Positions 41,001 to 53,400 of a stretch of DNA of 64,000 bases are shown one piece after another (within the stretch, counting starts at the first letter, position 1; each line of letters opens with the position of its first letter). Source of the stretch: Mimachlamys varia. Taxonomy: Eukaryota; Mollusca; Bivalvia; Pectinida; Pectinidae. A program made the translations under genes and the position numbers. The DNA is taken from positions 510,001-574,000 of the forward strand of contig OX392528.1 of NCBI GenBank assembly GCA_947623455.1, given 5' to 3'. The notes below the pieces were generated by a model, which was not told the DNA's origin, ran no database searches, and was given only the letters and a program-made list of their open reading frames with translations.

Positions 41001-44000
41001 CACAAACAGTACAGTGTCATTCCCTATAGTCTTACGGCCACGTTCTCTCTATTATAAAGGATTCCCTATATGTTTAACTATAATCACAAACAGTACACCG
41101 TCATTCCCTATAGTCTTACGGCCACGTTCTCTGTATTATAAAGGATTCCCTATATGTTTAACTATAATCACATACAGTACACCGTCATTCCCTATAGTCT
41201 TAAGGCCACGTTCTCTGTATTATAAAGGATTCCCTATATGTTTAACTATAATCACAAACAGTACACCGTCATTCCCTATAGTCTTATGGCCACGTCCTCT
41301 GTATTATAAAGGATTCCCTATATGTTTAACTATAATCACAAACAGTACAGTGTCATTCCCTATAGTCTTACGGCCACGTTCTCTGTATTATAAAGGATTC
41401 CCTATATGTTTAACTATAATCACATACAGTACACCGTCATTCCCTATAGTCTTAAGGCCACGTTCTCTGTAATATAAAGGATTCCCTATATGTTTAACTA
41501 TAATCACAAACAGTACACCGTCATTCCCTATAGTCTTACGGCCACGTTCTCTCTATTATAAAGGATTCCCTATATGTTTAACTATAATCACAAACAGTAC
41601 ACCGTCATTCCCTATAGTCTTACGGCCACGTTCTCTGTATTATAAAGGATTCCCTATATGTTTAACTATAATCACATACAGTACACCGTCATTCCCTATA
41701 GTCTTATGGCCACGTTCTCTCTATTATAAAGGATTCCCTATATGTTTAACTATAATCACAAACAGTACACAGTCATTCCCTATAGTCTTACGGCCACGTT
41801 CTCTCTATTATAAAGGATTCCCTATATGTTTAACTATAATCACATACAGTACAGTGTCATTCCCTATAGTCTTACGGCCACGTTCTCTGTATTATAAAGG
41901 ATTCCCTATATGTTTAACTATAATCACATACAGTACACCGTCATTCCCTATAGTCTTACGGCCACGTTCTCTGTATTATAAAGGATTCCCTATATGTTTA
42001 ACTATAATCACATACAGTACACCGTCATTCCCTATAGTCTTACGGCCACGTTCTCTGTATTATAAAGGATTCCCTATATGTTTAACTATAATCACAAACA
42101 GTACACCGTCATTCCCTATAGTCTTACGGCCACGTTCTCTGTATCATAAAGGATTCCCTATATGTTTAACTATAATCACAAACAGTACAGTGTCATTCCC
42201 TATAGTCTTACGGCCACGTTCTCTCTATTATAAAGGATTCCCTATATGTTTAACTATAATCACAAACAGTACAGTGTCATTCCCTATAGTCTTACGGCCA
42301 CGTTCTCTCTATTATAAAGGATTCCCTATATGTTTAACTATAATCACAAACAGTACACCGTCATTCCCTATAGTCTTACGGCCACGTTCTCTGTATTATA
42401 AAGGATTCCCTATATGTTTAACTATAATCACATACAGTACACCGTCATTCCCTATAGTCTTAAGGCCACGTTCTCTGTATTATAAAGGATTCCCTATATG
42501 TTTAACTATAATCACAAACAGTACACCGTCATTCCCTATAGTCTTATGGCCACGTCCTCTGTATTATAAAGGATTCCCTATATGTTTAACTATAATCACA
42601 AACAGTACAGTGTCATTCCCTATAGTCTTACGGCCACGTTCTCTGTATTATAAAGGATTCCCTATATGTTTAACTATAATCACATACAGTACACCGTCAT
42701 TCCCTATAGTCTTACGGCCACGTTCTCTGTATTATAAAGGATTCCCTATATGTTTAACTATAATCACAAACAGTACACCGTCATTCCCTATAGTCTTAAG
42801 GCCACGTTCTCTGTAATATAAAGGATTCCCTATATGTTTAACTATAATCACAAACAGTACACCGTCATTCCCTATAGTCTTACGGCCACGTTCTCTCTAT
42901 TATAAAGGATTCCCTATATGTTTAACTATAATCACAAACAGTACACAGTCATTCCCTATAGTCTTACGGCCACGTTCTCTGTATTATAAAGGATTCCCTA
43001 TATGTTTAACTATAATCACATACAGTACACCGTCATTCCCTATAGTCTTATGGCCACGTTCTCTCTATTATAAAGGATTCCCTATATGTTTAACTATAAT
43101 CACAAACAGTACACAGTCATTCCCTATAGTCTTACGGCCACGTTCTCTCTATTATAAAGGATTCCCTATATGTTTAACTATAATCACATACAGTACAGTG
43201 TCATTCCCTATAGTCTTACGGCCACGTTCTCTGTATTATAAAGGATTCCCTATATGTTTAACTATAATCACAAACAGTACACCGTCATTCCCTATAGTCT
43301 TACGGCCACGTTCTCTGTATTATAAAGGATTCCCTATATGTTTAACTATAATCACAAACAGTACAGTGTCATTCCCTATAGTCTTACGGCCACGTTCTCT
43401 GTATTATAAAGGATTCCCTATATGTTTAACTATAATCACATACAGTACACCACCATTCCCTATAGTCTTAAGGCCACGTTCTCTGTATTATAAAGGATTC
43501 CCTATATGTTTAACTATAATCACATACAGTACAGTGTCATTCCCTATAGTCTTATGGCCACGTTCTCTGTATTATAAAGGATTCCCTATATGTTTAACTA
43601 TAATCACAAACAGTACACCGTCATTCCCTATAGTCTTATGGCCACGTTCTCTGTATTATAAAGGATTCCCTATATGTTTAACTATAATCACAAACAGTAC
43701 AGTGTCATTCCCTATAGTCTTACGGCCACGTTCTCTGTATTATAAAGGATTCCCTATATGTTTAACTATAATCACATACAGTACACCGTCATTCCCTATA
43801 GTCTTACGGCCACGTTCTCTCTATTATAAAGGATTCCCTATATGTTTAACTATAATCACAAACAGTACACCGTCATTCCCTATAGTCTTACGGCCACGTT
43901 CTCTGTATTATAAAGGATTCCCTATATGTTTAACTATAATCACATACAGTACACCGTCATTCCCTATAGTCTTACGGCCACGTTCTCTGTATTATAAAGG

Positions 44001-45523
44001 ATTCCCTATATGTTTAACTATAATCACAAACAGTACACCGTCATTCCCTATAGTCTTACGGCCACGTTCTCTGTATTATAAAGGATTCCCTATATGTTTA
44101 ACTATAATCACATACAGTACACCGTCATTCCCTATAGTCTTACGGCCACGTTCTCTGTATTATAAAGGATTCCCTATATGTTTAACTATAATCACATACA
44201 GTACACCGTCATTCCCTATAGTGTTACGGCCACGTTCTCTCTATTATAAAGGATTCCCTATATGTTTAACTATAATCACAAACAGTACACCGTCATTCCC
44301 TATAGTCTTACGGCCACGTTCTCTGTATTATAAAGGATTCCCTATATGTTTGACTATAATCACATACAGTACACCGTCATTCCCTATAGTCTTACGGCCA
44401 CGTTCTCTGTATTATAAAGGATTCCCTATATGTTTGACTATAATCACAAACAGTACACCGTCATTCCCTATAGTCTTACGGCCACGTTCTCTGTATTATA
44501 AAGGATTCCCTATATGTTTGACTATAATCACAAACAGTACACCGTCATTCCCTATAGTCTTACGGCCACGTTCTCTCTATTATAAAGGATTCCCTATATG
44601 TTTAACTATAATCACATACAGTACAGTGTCATTCCCTATAGTGTTACGGCCACGTTCTCTCTATTATAAAGGATTCCCTATATGTTTAACTATAATCACA
44701 AACAGTACACCGTCATTCCCTATAGTCTTACGGCCACGTTCTCTCTATTATAAAGGATTCCCTATATGTTTGACTATAATCACAAACAGTACACCGTCAT
44801 TCCCTATAGTCTTACGGCCACGTTCTCTGTATTATAAAGGATTCCCTATATGTTTAACTATAATCACATACAGTACACCGTCATTCCCTATAGTCTTACG
44901 GCCACGTTCTCTGTATTATAAAGGATTCCCTATATGTTTAACTATAATCACATACAGTACACCGTCATTCCCTATAGTCTTACGGCCACGTTCTCTGTAT
45001 TATAAAGGATTCCCTATATGTTTAACTATAATCACAAACAGTACACCGTCATTCCCTATAGTCTTACGGCCACGTTCTCTGTATTATAAAGGATTCCCTA
45101 TATGTTTAACTATAATCACAAACAGTACAGTGTCATTCCCTATAGTCTTACGGCCACGTTCTCTGTATTATAAAGGATTCCCTATATGTTTAACTATAAT
45201 CACAAACAGTACAGTGTCATTCCCTATAGTCTTATGGCCACGTTCTCTGTATTATAAAGGATTCCCTATATGTTTAACTATAATCACATACAGTACACCG
45301 TCATTCCCTTTAGTCTTACGGCCATGTTCTCTGTATTATAAAGGATTCCCTATATGTTTAACTATAATCACATACAGTACAGTGTCATTCCCTATAGTCT
45401 TACGGCCACGTTCTCTGTATTATAAAGGATTCTCTATATGTTTAACTATAATCACATACAGTACACCGTCATTCCCTATAGTCTTATGGCCACGTTCTCT
45501 GTATTATAAAGGATTCCCTATAT
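35025..45523. repeat. 84-bp tandem repeat, 10.5 kb, about 125 copies
   Basis: The unit contains TCATTCCCTATAGTCTTACG, GCCACGTTCTCTGTATTATA, AAGGATTCCCTATATGTTTA, ACTATAATCACAAACAGTAC and ACCG. Starts at 35053 and 35137 show the 84-bp step. One plus frame is open over long runs (28-residue period starting [16 protein letters not shown]), up to 980 codons. It is interrupted by unit variants carrying TAA or TAG (for example CTAACGG at 39240-39520, CATAGTC at 38325, GTAATATAA at 41471 and 42815). A 16-unit block is duplicated with a 1,344-bp offset. The array ends about 14 bp from the donor site of the kinesin exon. Confidence 0.96.
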
Positions 45524-45537
45524 ATTTGCAACATTAC

Positions 45538-45654
45538 CTGGCCTCCCATCATGGTGTAGGTCTTGCCTGTGCTGGTCTGTCCATAGGCAAACAGACAGGC
45601 ATTGTATCCCTCAACGGCTGCCTGTAGGACCTCAGTACCAAGGTCCTGGAACAC
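45538..45654 (-). CDS. kinesin motor-domain P-loop exon (kinesin-3, KIF16B/STARD9-like)
   Basis: The minus strand reads acceptor TGTGTTTCAG, then 117 nt, then donor GTAATG. The 39 codons begin [11 protein letters not shown] and continue to [18 protein letters not shown], then end [15 protein letters not shown] is the Walker A/P-loop of the kinesin motor, which binds ATP and drives movement along microtubules. The preceding EGYNxCxFAYGQT strand is a kinesin signature. The exon starts and ends in phase 0 and continues into the 33-nt exon at 32285-32317. The combination [19 protein letters not shown] and then GLIPRICE points to a kinesin-3 member, with KIF16B- or STARD9-type the best guess from memory. 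The second P-loop position is S (as in kinesin-1) rather than the usual G of kinesin-3. Only these two exons are visible, so no start, stop or cargo domain can be assigned. Confidence 0.94.
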
Positions 45655-45666
45655 CTGAAACACAGT

Positions 45667-46672
45667 ATTACAATGTTTAGGTCAGTGATGTCATCAATAT
45701 ACAATGTTTAGGTCGGTGATGTCATCAATATACAATGTTTAGTTCAGCGATGTCAACAATATACAATATTTAGGTCAGTGATGTCATTAACATACAATGT
45801 TTAGGTCGGTGAAGTCATTAATATGCAATGTTTAGGTCAGTGATGTGAACAACATACAATGTTTAGGTCAGTGATATCATCAACATACAATGTTTAGGTC
45901 GGTGATGTCATCAATATACAATGTTTAGGTCCGTGATGTCATCAACATACAATGTTTAGGTCCGTGATGTCATCAATATACAATGTTTAGGTCCGTGATG
46001 TCATCAACATACAATGTTTAGGTCAGTGATGTCATCAACATACAATGTTTAGGTCGGTGAAGTCATTAATATACAATGTTTAGGTCGGTGAAGTCATTAA
46101 TATGCAATGTTTAGGTCAGTGATGTGAACAACATACAATGTTTAGGTCAGTGATATCATCAACATACAATGTTTAGGTCGGTGATGTCATCAATATACAA
46201 TGTTTAGGTCCGTGATGTCATCAACATACAATGTTTAGGTCCGTGATGTCATCAACATACAATGTTTAGGTCCGTGATGTCATCAACATACAATGTTTAG
46301 GTCAGTGATGTAAACAACATACAATGTTTAGGTCCGTGATGTCATCAACATACAATGTTTAGGTCGGTGATGTCATCAACATACAATGTTTAGGTCCGTG
46401 ATGTCATCAACATACAATGTTTAGGTCAGTCATGTCATCAACATACAATGTTTAGGTCAGTGAAGTCATCAACATACAATGTTTAGGTCAGTGATGTCAT
46501 CAACATACAATGTTTAGGTCAGTGATGTCATTAATATACAATGTTTAGGTCAGTGATGTCATCAACATACAATGTTTAGGTCAGTGATGTAAACAACATA
46601 CAATGTTTAGGTCAGTGATGTCATCAACATACAATGTTTAGGTCAGTGATGTCATCAACATACAATGTTTAT
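45667..46672. repeat. 31-bp minisatellite, about 32 copies
   Basis: The unit is CATACAATGTTTAGGTCAGT then GATGTCATCAA. Variants are GTCAGTG/GTCGGTG/GTCCGTG, and GATGTCATC/GAAGTCATT/GATGTGAAC. It begins about 12 bp upstream of the acceptor of the kinesin P-loop exon. A 279-bp (9-unit) internal duplication is marked by GAAGTCATTAATATGC at 45811 and 46090. Confidence 0.95.
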
Positions 46673-46696
46673 GAAGTAGATGCTGGACAAAAGCAG

Positions 46697-47056
46697 GCTA
46701 GCTGTCTATAAAGAAAGTTATCTGTTACTACCAGCTACAACCCTAGCTGTCTATAAAGAAAGTTATCTGTTACTACCAGCTACAACCCTAGCTGTCTATA
46801 AAGAAAGTTATCTGTTACTACCAGCTACAACCCTAGCTGTCTATAAAGTTATCTGTTACTACCAGGTACAACCCTAGCTGTCTATAAAGAAAGTTATCTG
46901 TTACAACCAGCTACAACCCTAGCTGTCTATAAAGAAAGTTATCTGTTACTACCAGCTACAACCCTAGCTGTCTATAAAGAAAGTTATCTGTTACTACCAG
47001 CTACAACCCTAGCTGTCTATAAAGAAAGTTATCTGTTACAACCAGGTACAACAATC
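46697..47056. repeat. 45-bp minisatellite, about 8 copies
   Basis: The unit is AGCTGTCTATAAAGAAAGTT, ATCTGTTACTACCAGCTACA, ACCCT. One copy at about 46838 lacks part of AAAGAAAG. The 65-codon frame at 46680-46877 is a periodic artefact. Confidence 0.93.
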
Positions 47057-47724
47057 ATTATAGAAAGTTATCTGTTACTACCAGCTACAATTATCAGCCA
47101 CAAACTATTGATTATCATAATCAAAGGTTTTATGTCATCATTATGTTCTGCTATAAAATGTCCAAACCATTATTTTACCGTACCTGTACTACAGCTGACA
47201 AACAGGATCGAGCTAGTGTCTCTATATTGTTATTATATCGTTTATCAATATCCCATTTATTTCTGGTCCAGTCTTCAATGCTTTTTGTAAGTAAAACTCT
47301 GATTTGACCTGAATTCACTTCCAAATGTGTAATTCAGTTTGCTTCAAAGGTGTCCTACCCTCTTGCTCACATAAACATCTGTCCTTCTACCAAATTGTAT
47401 AATATGTTGTAGAATTACAGAAGTGTATAGCATTTTATAGTGTAATAAAGGTGGTGAAATCGATGTAGCATTCCAGTAGTACAGAACTATTTTAACAAAA
47501 GCTGCAGAGATTCTTTATGTGAAAAGGAGGCCTACTTTCAACATCTCTCATTCCGAGTATCTTTATTTGCATTTTATTTCAATGTTAAAAGAAAAAATAA
47601 AATGTTATAATAGGAGAGCTAAACAAAGTTGAATATGTTTTTTTTATCAGAAACAGGACACAGAAGTACTGGCTGTGTCCCCTACAACATATGTTCAGTA
47701 TGTAAAGACTGCTTATTGATCTCG
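47057..47724. other. unique intron sequence, no gene seen
   Basis: AT-rich unique DNA upstream (minus sense) of the kinesin P-loop exon. I searched the minus strand for the preceding N-terminal motor exon (VxVAVRVRP, FDYxYWS) and did not find it. Confidence 0.5.
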
Positions 47725-48328
47725 GCAAACACACCAGGCCTGACATCAATGTTAAGGTATCACGATCACACCAACGTAACACACCAGGCCTGATATCAAT
47801 GTTAAGGTATCACGATCAAACCAACATAACACACCAGGCCTGACATCAATGTTAAGGTATCACGATCACACCAACGTAACACACCAGGCCTGACATCAAT
47901 GTTAAGGTATCACGATCAAACCAACGTAACACACCAGGCCTGATATCAATGTTAAGGTATCACGATCACACCAACATAACACACCAGGCCTGATATCAAT
48001 GTTAAGGTATCACGATCAAACCAACGTAACACACCAGGCCTGATATCAATGTTAAGGTATCACGATCACACCAACATAACACACCAGGCCTGATATCAAT
48101 GTAAAGGTATCACGATCACACCAACATAACACACCAGGCCTGACATCAATGTCAAGGTATCACGATCAAACCAACGTAACACACCAGGCCTGATATCAAT
48201 GTTAAGGTATCACGATCAAACCAACGTAACACACCAGGCCTGACATCAATGTTAAGGTATCACGATCACACCAACGTAACACACCAGGCCTGATATCAAT
48301 GTAAAGGTATCACGATCAAACCAACGTA
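47725..48328. repeat. 50-bp minisatellite, 12 copies
   Basis: The unit is CACCAGGCCTGACATCAATG, TTAAGGTATCACGATCACAC, CAACGTAACA. Starts at 47731 and 47781 show the 50-bp step. Variants are TGACATC/TGATATC, GATCACA/GATCAAA and CAACGTA/CAACATA. Confidence 0.95.
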
Positions 48329-48389
48329 AGTATATCCTCGTTACAGAATCATCCAAGATGTCTGGCAGTTTGTCCCCAATCACAGAGGA

Positions 48390-49558
48390 AAGTACTATTA
48401 TCATGATTATACGGAACATCTTTCTCTACTATTATCATGATTATACCAAACATCTTTCTCTACTATTACCATGATGATACGGAACATCTTTCTCTACCAT
48501 TACCATGATGATACGAAACATCTTTCTCTACCATTATCATGATTATACCGAATATCTTTCTCTACCATTATCATGATTATACGGAACATCATTCTCTACC
48601 ATTATCATGATTATACGGAACATCTTTCTCTACTATTATCATGATTATACGGAACATCTTTCTCTACCATTACCATGATGATACGAAACATCTTTCTCTA
48701 CCATTATCATGATTATACAGAACATCTTTCTCTACTATTATCATGATTATACGGAACATCTTTCTCTACCATTATCATGATTATACGGAACATCTTTCTC
48801 TACTATTATCATGATTATACGAAACATCTTTCTCTACTATTATCATGATTATACAGAACATCTTTCTCTACTATTATCATGATTATACGGAACATCTTTC
48901 TCTACTATTATCATGATTATACAGAACATCTTTCTCTACTATTATCGTGATTATACGAAACATCTTTCTCTACTATTATCATGATTATACAGAACATCTT
49001 TCTCTACTATTATCATGATTATACGGAACATCTTTCTCTACTATTATCATGATTATACAAAACATCTTTCTCTACTATTATCTACCATTATCATGATTAT
49101 ACGGAACATCTTTCTCTACTATTATCATGATTATACGGAACATCTTTCTCTACCATTACCATGATGATACGAAACATCTTTCTCTACCATTATCATGATG
49201 ATACGAAACATCTTTCTCTACCATTATCATGATTATACAGAACATCTTTCTCTACTATTATCATGATTATACGGAACATCTTTCTCTACTATTATCATGA
49301 TTATACGGAACATCTTTCTCTACTATTATCTACCATTATCATGATTATACAGAACATCTTTCTCTACCATTATCATGATTATACAGAACATCTTTCTCTA
49401 CTATTATCATGATTATACAGAACATCTTTCTCTACCATTATCATGATTATACGAAACATCTTTCTCTACCATTATCATGATTATACGGAACATCTTTCTC
49501 TACTATTATCATGATTATACGGAACATCTTTCTCTACTATTATCATGATTATACCAAA
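48390..49558. repeat. 34-bp minisatellite, about 34 copies
   Basis: The unit is TACTATTATCATGATTATAC then GGAACATCTTTCTC, with a central palindrome ATCATGAT. Variants are TACTATTATC/TACCATTATC/TACCATTACC and ACGGAAC/ACAGAAC/ACGAAAC. Two units carry an extra partial TATCTACCAT (about 49080 and 49330). Confidence 0.95.
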
Positions 49559-50446
49559 CAAGACTTGATTCATATTCATCAATATGGTTTAACCTGAGTT
49601 ATGAGGAAGACAAATCTAGTTGTACATGTGTAGGGAAGGGACTTACAATCAAGCCCTGATAGAATACTGACCCTTTAAACGTTTATGTGAAACAGACAAA
49701 CCCATGAATAATTTCTATAAAAGGTTTCTGCATTAAGTATAAAGGATTAGGTTGCAGGTGCCAACCTCAGACTAATTAGTTAGCCATTAATTCAGCCAGG
49801 TTAAAACTAATTCCTCAACTCCGTGTTCCCAGTTCTTGGCTGGTTGACATAAAGTCATTGGATTTCAAAACTGATATGTCCAGATCTATCAATATCAACC
49901 TCTATCTACAGTAGCTACAGACCATGTCCTGAATTCCGTAGGAACGCGATGGGTGATCTATCATACCACCAGTAAAGGAAATGTCTAAACACTTTGGTTC
50001 TACTAGTTGTTCCATGCCATAGTCCACTATAGCCTCCCAATCAACAGGCAATTTAAATGTCTGACGCTATACAACTTCCCAACAGACTGAACACACTCAG
50101 CTCAAGTTTGGTCCAAACTTTGTGACACACAACAATTTATTTGCCTGCAATAATTGTAGCCAGAAGTATTTGCTTTAGCCTGTTGTATATTACATGTTTT
50201 GCTGTGAAAAAACGACTTGTAAAGCTCTGATAGGGCTAGGAATATGTGATAAGTATTATGTGAACGGTATTGACTCTGTGATAATTGTCCAAATCTGCCT
50301 ACTTTCCTGATAAAAGTTCAGGACAAAAGTTGCTACAATTCTACTGTAATTTATGATAGTACTGCTTCAGAAAGAAGTATGGTGTCTGTAAGGTGTATTT
50401 TATATTTTGTTAAAAAATATTCAAAGCAATTACTTTCGCCAGCAGT
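49559..50446. other. unique intron sequence, no gene seen
   Basis: About 890 bp of unique DNA. No coding exon, RNA gene or transposon end was recognised on either strand. Confidence 0.5.
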
Positions 50447-53400
50447 CAGCTCACCCCCGTAAATTAGGTGACTAATTAGACAGCTCAACCCTGTAAGTTA
50501 GGGGGTCTACTTAGTCAGCTCAACCCTGTAAGTTAGGGGGTCTACTTAGTCAGCCCACCCCTGTAAGTTAGGGGTTTACTTAGTCAGTTCACCCCTGTAA
50601 GTTAGGGGTTTACTTAGTCAGTTCACCCCTGTAAGTTAGGGGTCTACTTAGACAGCTCACCCCTGTAAGTTAGGGGTCTACTTAGTCAGCTCAACCCTGT
50701 AAGTTAGGGGGTCTACTTAGTCAGCTCAACCCTGTAAGTTAGGGGGTCTACTTAGTCAGCTCAACCCTGTAAGTTAGGGGGTCTACTTAGACAGCTCACC
50801 CCTGTAAGTTAGGGGGTCTACTTAGTCAGCTCAACCCTGTAAGTTAGGGGGTCTACTTAGACAGCTCACACCTGTAAGTTAGGGGGTCTACTTAGTCAGC
50901 TCAACCCTGTAAGTTAGGGGGTCTACTAAGTCAGCTCACCTCTGTAAGTTAGGGGGTCTACTTAGACAGCTCACACCTGTAAGTTAGGGGGTCTTCTTAG
51001 TCAGCTCAACCCTGTAAGTTAGGGGGTCTACTTAGTCAGCTCAACCCTGTAAGTTAGGGGGTCTACTTAAACAGCTCACACCTGTAAGTTAGGGGGTCTT
51101 CTTAGTCAGCTCAGCCCTGTAAGTTAGGGGGTCTACTTAGTCAGCTCACCCCTGTAAGTTAGGGGTCTACTTAGACAGCTCACCCCTGTAAGTTAGGGGT
51201 CTACTTAGTCAGCTTAGCCCTGTAAGTTAGGGGGTCTACTTAGTCAGCTCACACCTGTAAGTTAGGGGGTCTACTTAGTCAGCTCACCCCTGTAAGTTAG
51301 GGGGTCTACTTAGACAGCTCAACCTGTAAGTTAGGGGGTCTACTTAGTCAGCTCACCCCTGTAAGTTAGGGGTCTACTTAGTCAGCTTAGCCCTGTAAGT
51401 TAGGGGGTCTACTTAGTCAGCTCAACCCTGTAAGTTAGGGGGTCTACTTAGACAGCTCAACCCTGTAAGTTAGGGGTCTACTTAGTCAGCTCAACCCTGT
51501 AAGTTAGGGGGTCTACTTAGTCAGCTCACCCCTGTAAGTTAGGGGGTCTACTTAGTCAGCTCACCCCTGTAAGTTAGGGGTCTACTTAGTCAGCTCACCC
51601 CTGTAAGTTAGGGGTCTACTTAGACAGCTCACACCTGTAAGTTAGAGGGTCTACTTACACAGCTCACCCCTGTAAGTTAGGGGTCTACTTAGTCAGCTCA
51701 GCCCTGTAAGTTAGGGGTCTACTTAGTCAGCTCACCCCTGTAAGTTAGGGGTCTACTTAGTCAGCTCACCCTGTAAGTTAGGGGGTCTACTTAGTCAGCT
51801 CACCCCTGTAAGTTAGGGGGTCTACTTAGTCAGCTCACCCCTGTAAGTAAGGGGGTTTACTTAGTCAGCTCACCCCTGTAAGTTAGGGGGTCTACTAAGA
51901 CAGCTCACACCTGTAAGTTAGGGGTCTACTTACACAGCTCACCCTGTAAGTTAGAGGGTCTACTTAGTCAGCTCACCCCTGTAAGTTAGGGGTCTACTTA
52001 GACAGCTCACCCTGTAAGTTAGGGGTCTACTTACACAGCTCACCCTGTAAGTTAGAGGGTCTACTTAGTCAGCTCACCCCTGTAAGTTAGGGGGACTACT
52101 TACACAGCTCACCCTGTAAGTTAGAGGGTCTACTTACACAGCTCACCCTGTAAGTTAGAGGGTCTACTTAGTCAGCTCACCCCTGTAAGTTAGGGGGACT
52201 ACTTACACAGCTCACCCTGTAAGTTAGGGGTCTACTTACACAGCTCACCCTGTAAGTTAGAGGGTCTACTTAGTCAGTTCACCCCTGTAAGTTAGGGGTC
52301 TACTTAGTCAGCTCAACCCTGTAAGTTAGGGGTCTACTTAGTCAGCTCACCCCTGTAAGTTAGGGGGTCTACTTAGTCAGCTCACCCCTGTAAGTTAGGG
52401 GGTCTACTTAGTCAGCTCACCCCTGTAAGTTAGGGGGACTAACTTAGTCAGCTCACCCCTGTAAGTTAGGGGGTCTACTTAGTCAGCTCACCCCTGTAAG
52501 TTAGGGGTCTACTTAGTCAGCTCACCCCTGTAAGTTAGGGGGTCTACTTAGTCAGCTCACACCTGTAAGTTAGGGGTTTACTTAGTCAGTTCACCCCTGT
52601 AAGTTAGGGGTCTACTTAGTCAGCTCACCCCTGTAAGTTAGGGGGTCTACTTAGTCAGCTCAGCCCTGTAAGTTAGGGGTCTACTTAGACAGCTCAGCCC
52701 TGTAAGTTAGGGGTCTACTTAGTCAGCTCACCCCTGTAAGTTAGGGGTCTACTTAGTCAGCTCACCCCTGTAAGTTAGGGGGTCTACTTAGTCAGCTCAC
52801 CCCTGTAAGTTAGGGGGTCTACTTAGTCAGCTCAACCCTGTAAGTTAGGGGGTCAACTTAGACAGCTCACCCCTGTAAGTTAGGGGGTCTACTTAGTCAG
52901 CTCACCCCTGTAAGTTAGGGGTCTACTTAGTCAGCTCACCCGGGTAAGTTAGAGGGTCTACTTAGTCAGCTCACCCCGGTAAGTTAGGGGGTCTACTTAG
53001 TCAGCTCACCCCTGTAAGTTAGGGGGTCTACTTAGTCAGCTCACCCCTGTAAGTTAGGGGTCTACTTAGTCAGCTCACCCCTGTAAGTTAGGGGGACTAC
53101 TTACACAGCTCACCCTGTAAGTTAGAGGGTCTACTTACACAGCTCAACCCTGTAAGTTAGAGGGTCTACTTAGTCAGCTCACCCCTGTAAGTTAGGTGGA
53201 CTACTTAGACAGCTCACCCTTGTAAGTTAGGGGGTCTACTTAGTCAGTTCACCCTGTAAGTTAGGGGGACTACTTAGTCAGTTCACCCTGTTAGTTAGGG
53301 GGTCTACTTAGACAGCTCACCCCTGTAAGTTAGGGGTCTACTTAGTCAGCTCAGCCCTGTAAGTTAGGGGTCTACTTAGTCAGCTCACCCCTGTAAGTTA

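Larger units (their letters stand above)
32318..45537 (-). other. kinesin intron, 13,220 bp, mostly tandem repeats
   Basis: Bounded by the donor GTAATG (45537 downward) and the acceptor CAG ending at 32318. It is phase 0. It contains the whole 84-bp array and the 37-bp array, with about 680 bp of unique DNA between them and about 240 bp next to the small exon. The boundaries come directly from the two exons; splicing itself is inferred. Confidence 0.82.

Noticed and set aside
35386..45627. series of 132-980 codon frames with a 28-residue period
   Set aside because: These are translations of the 84-bp array, broken by point variants. The last one even runs through the kinesin exon on the opposite strand.
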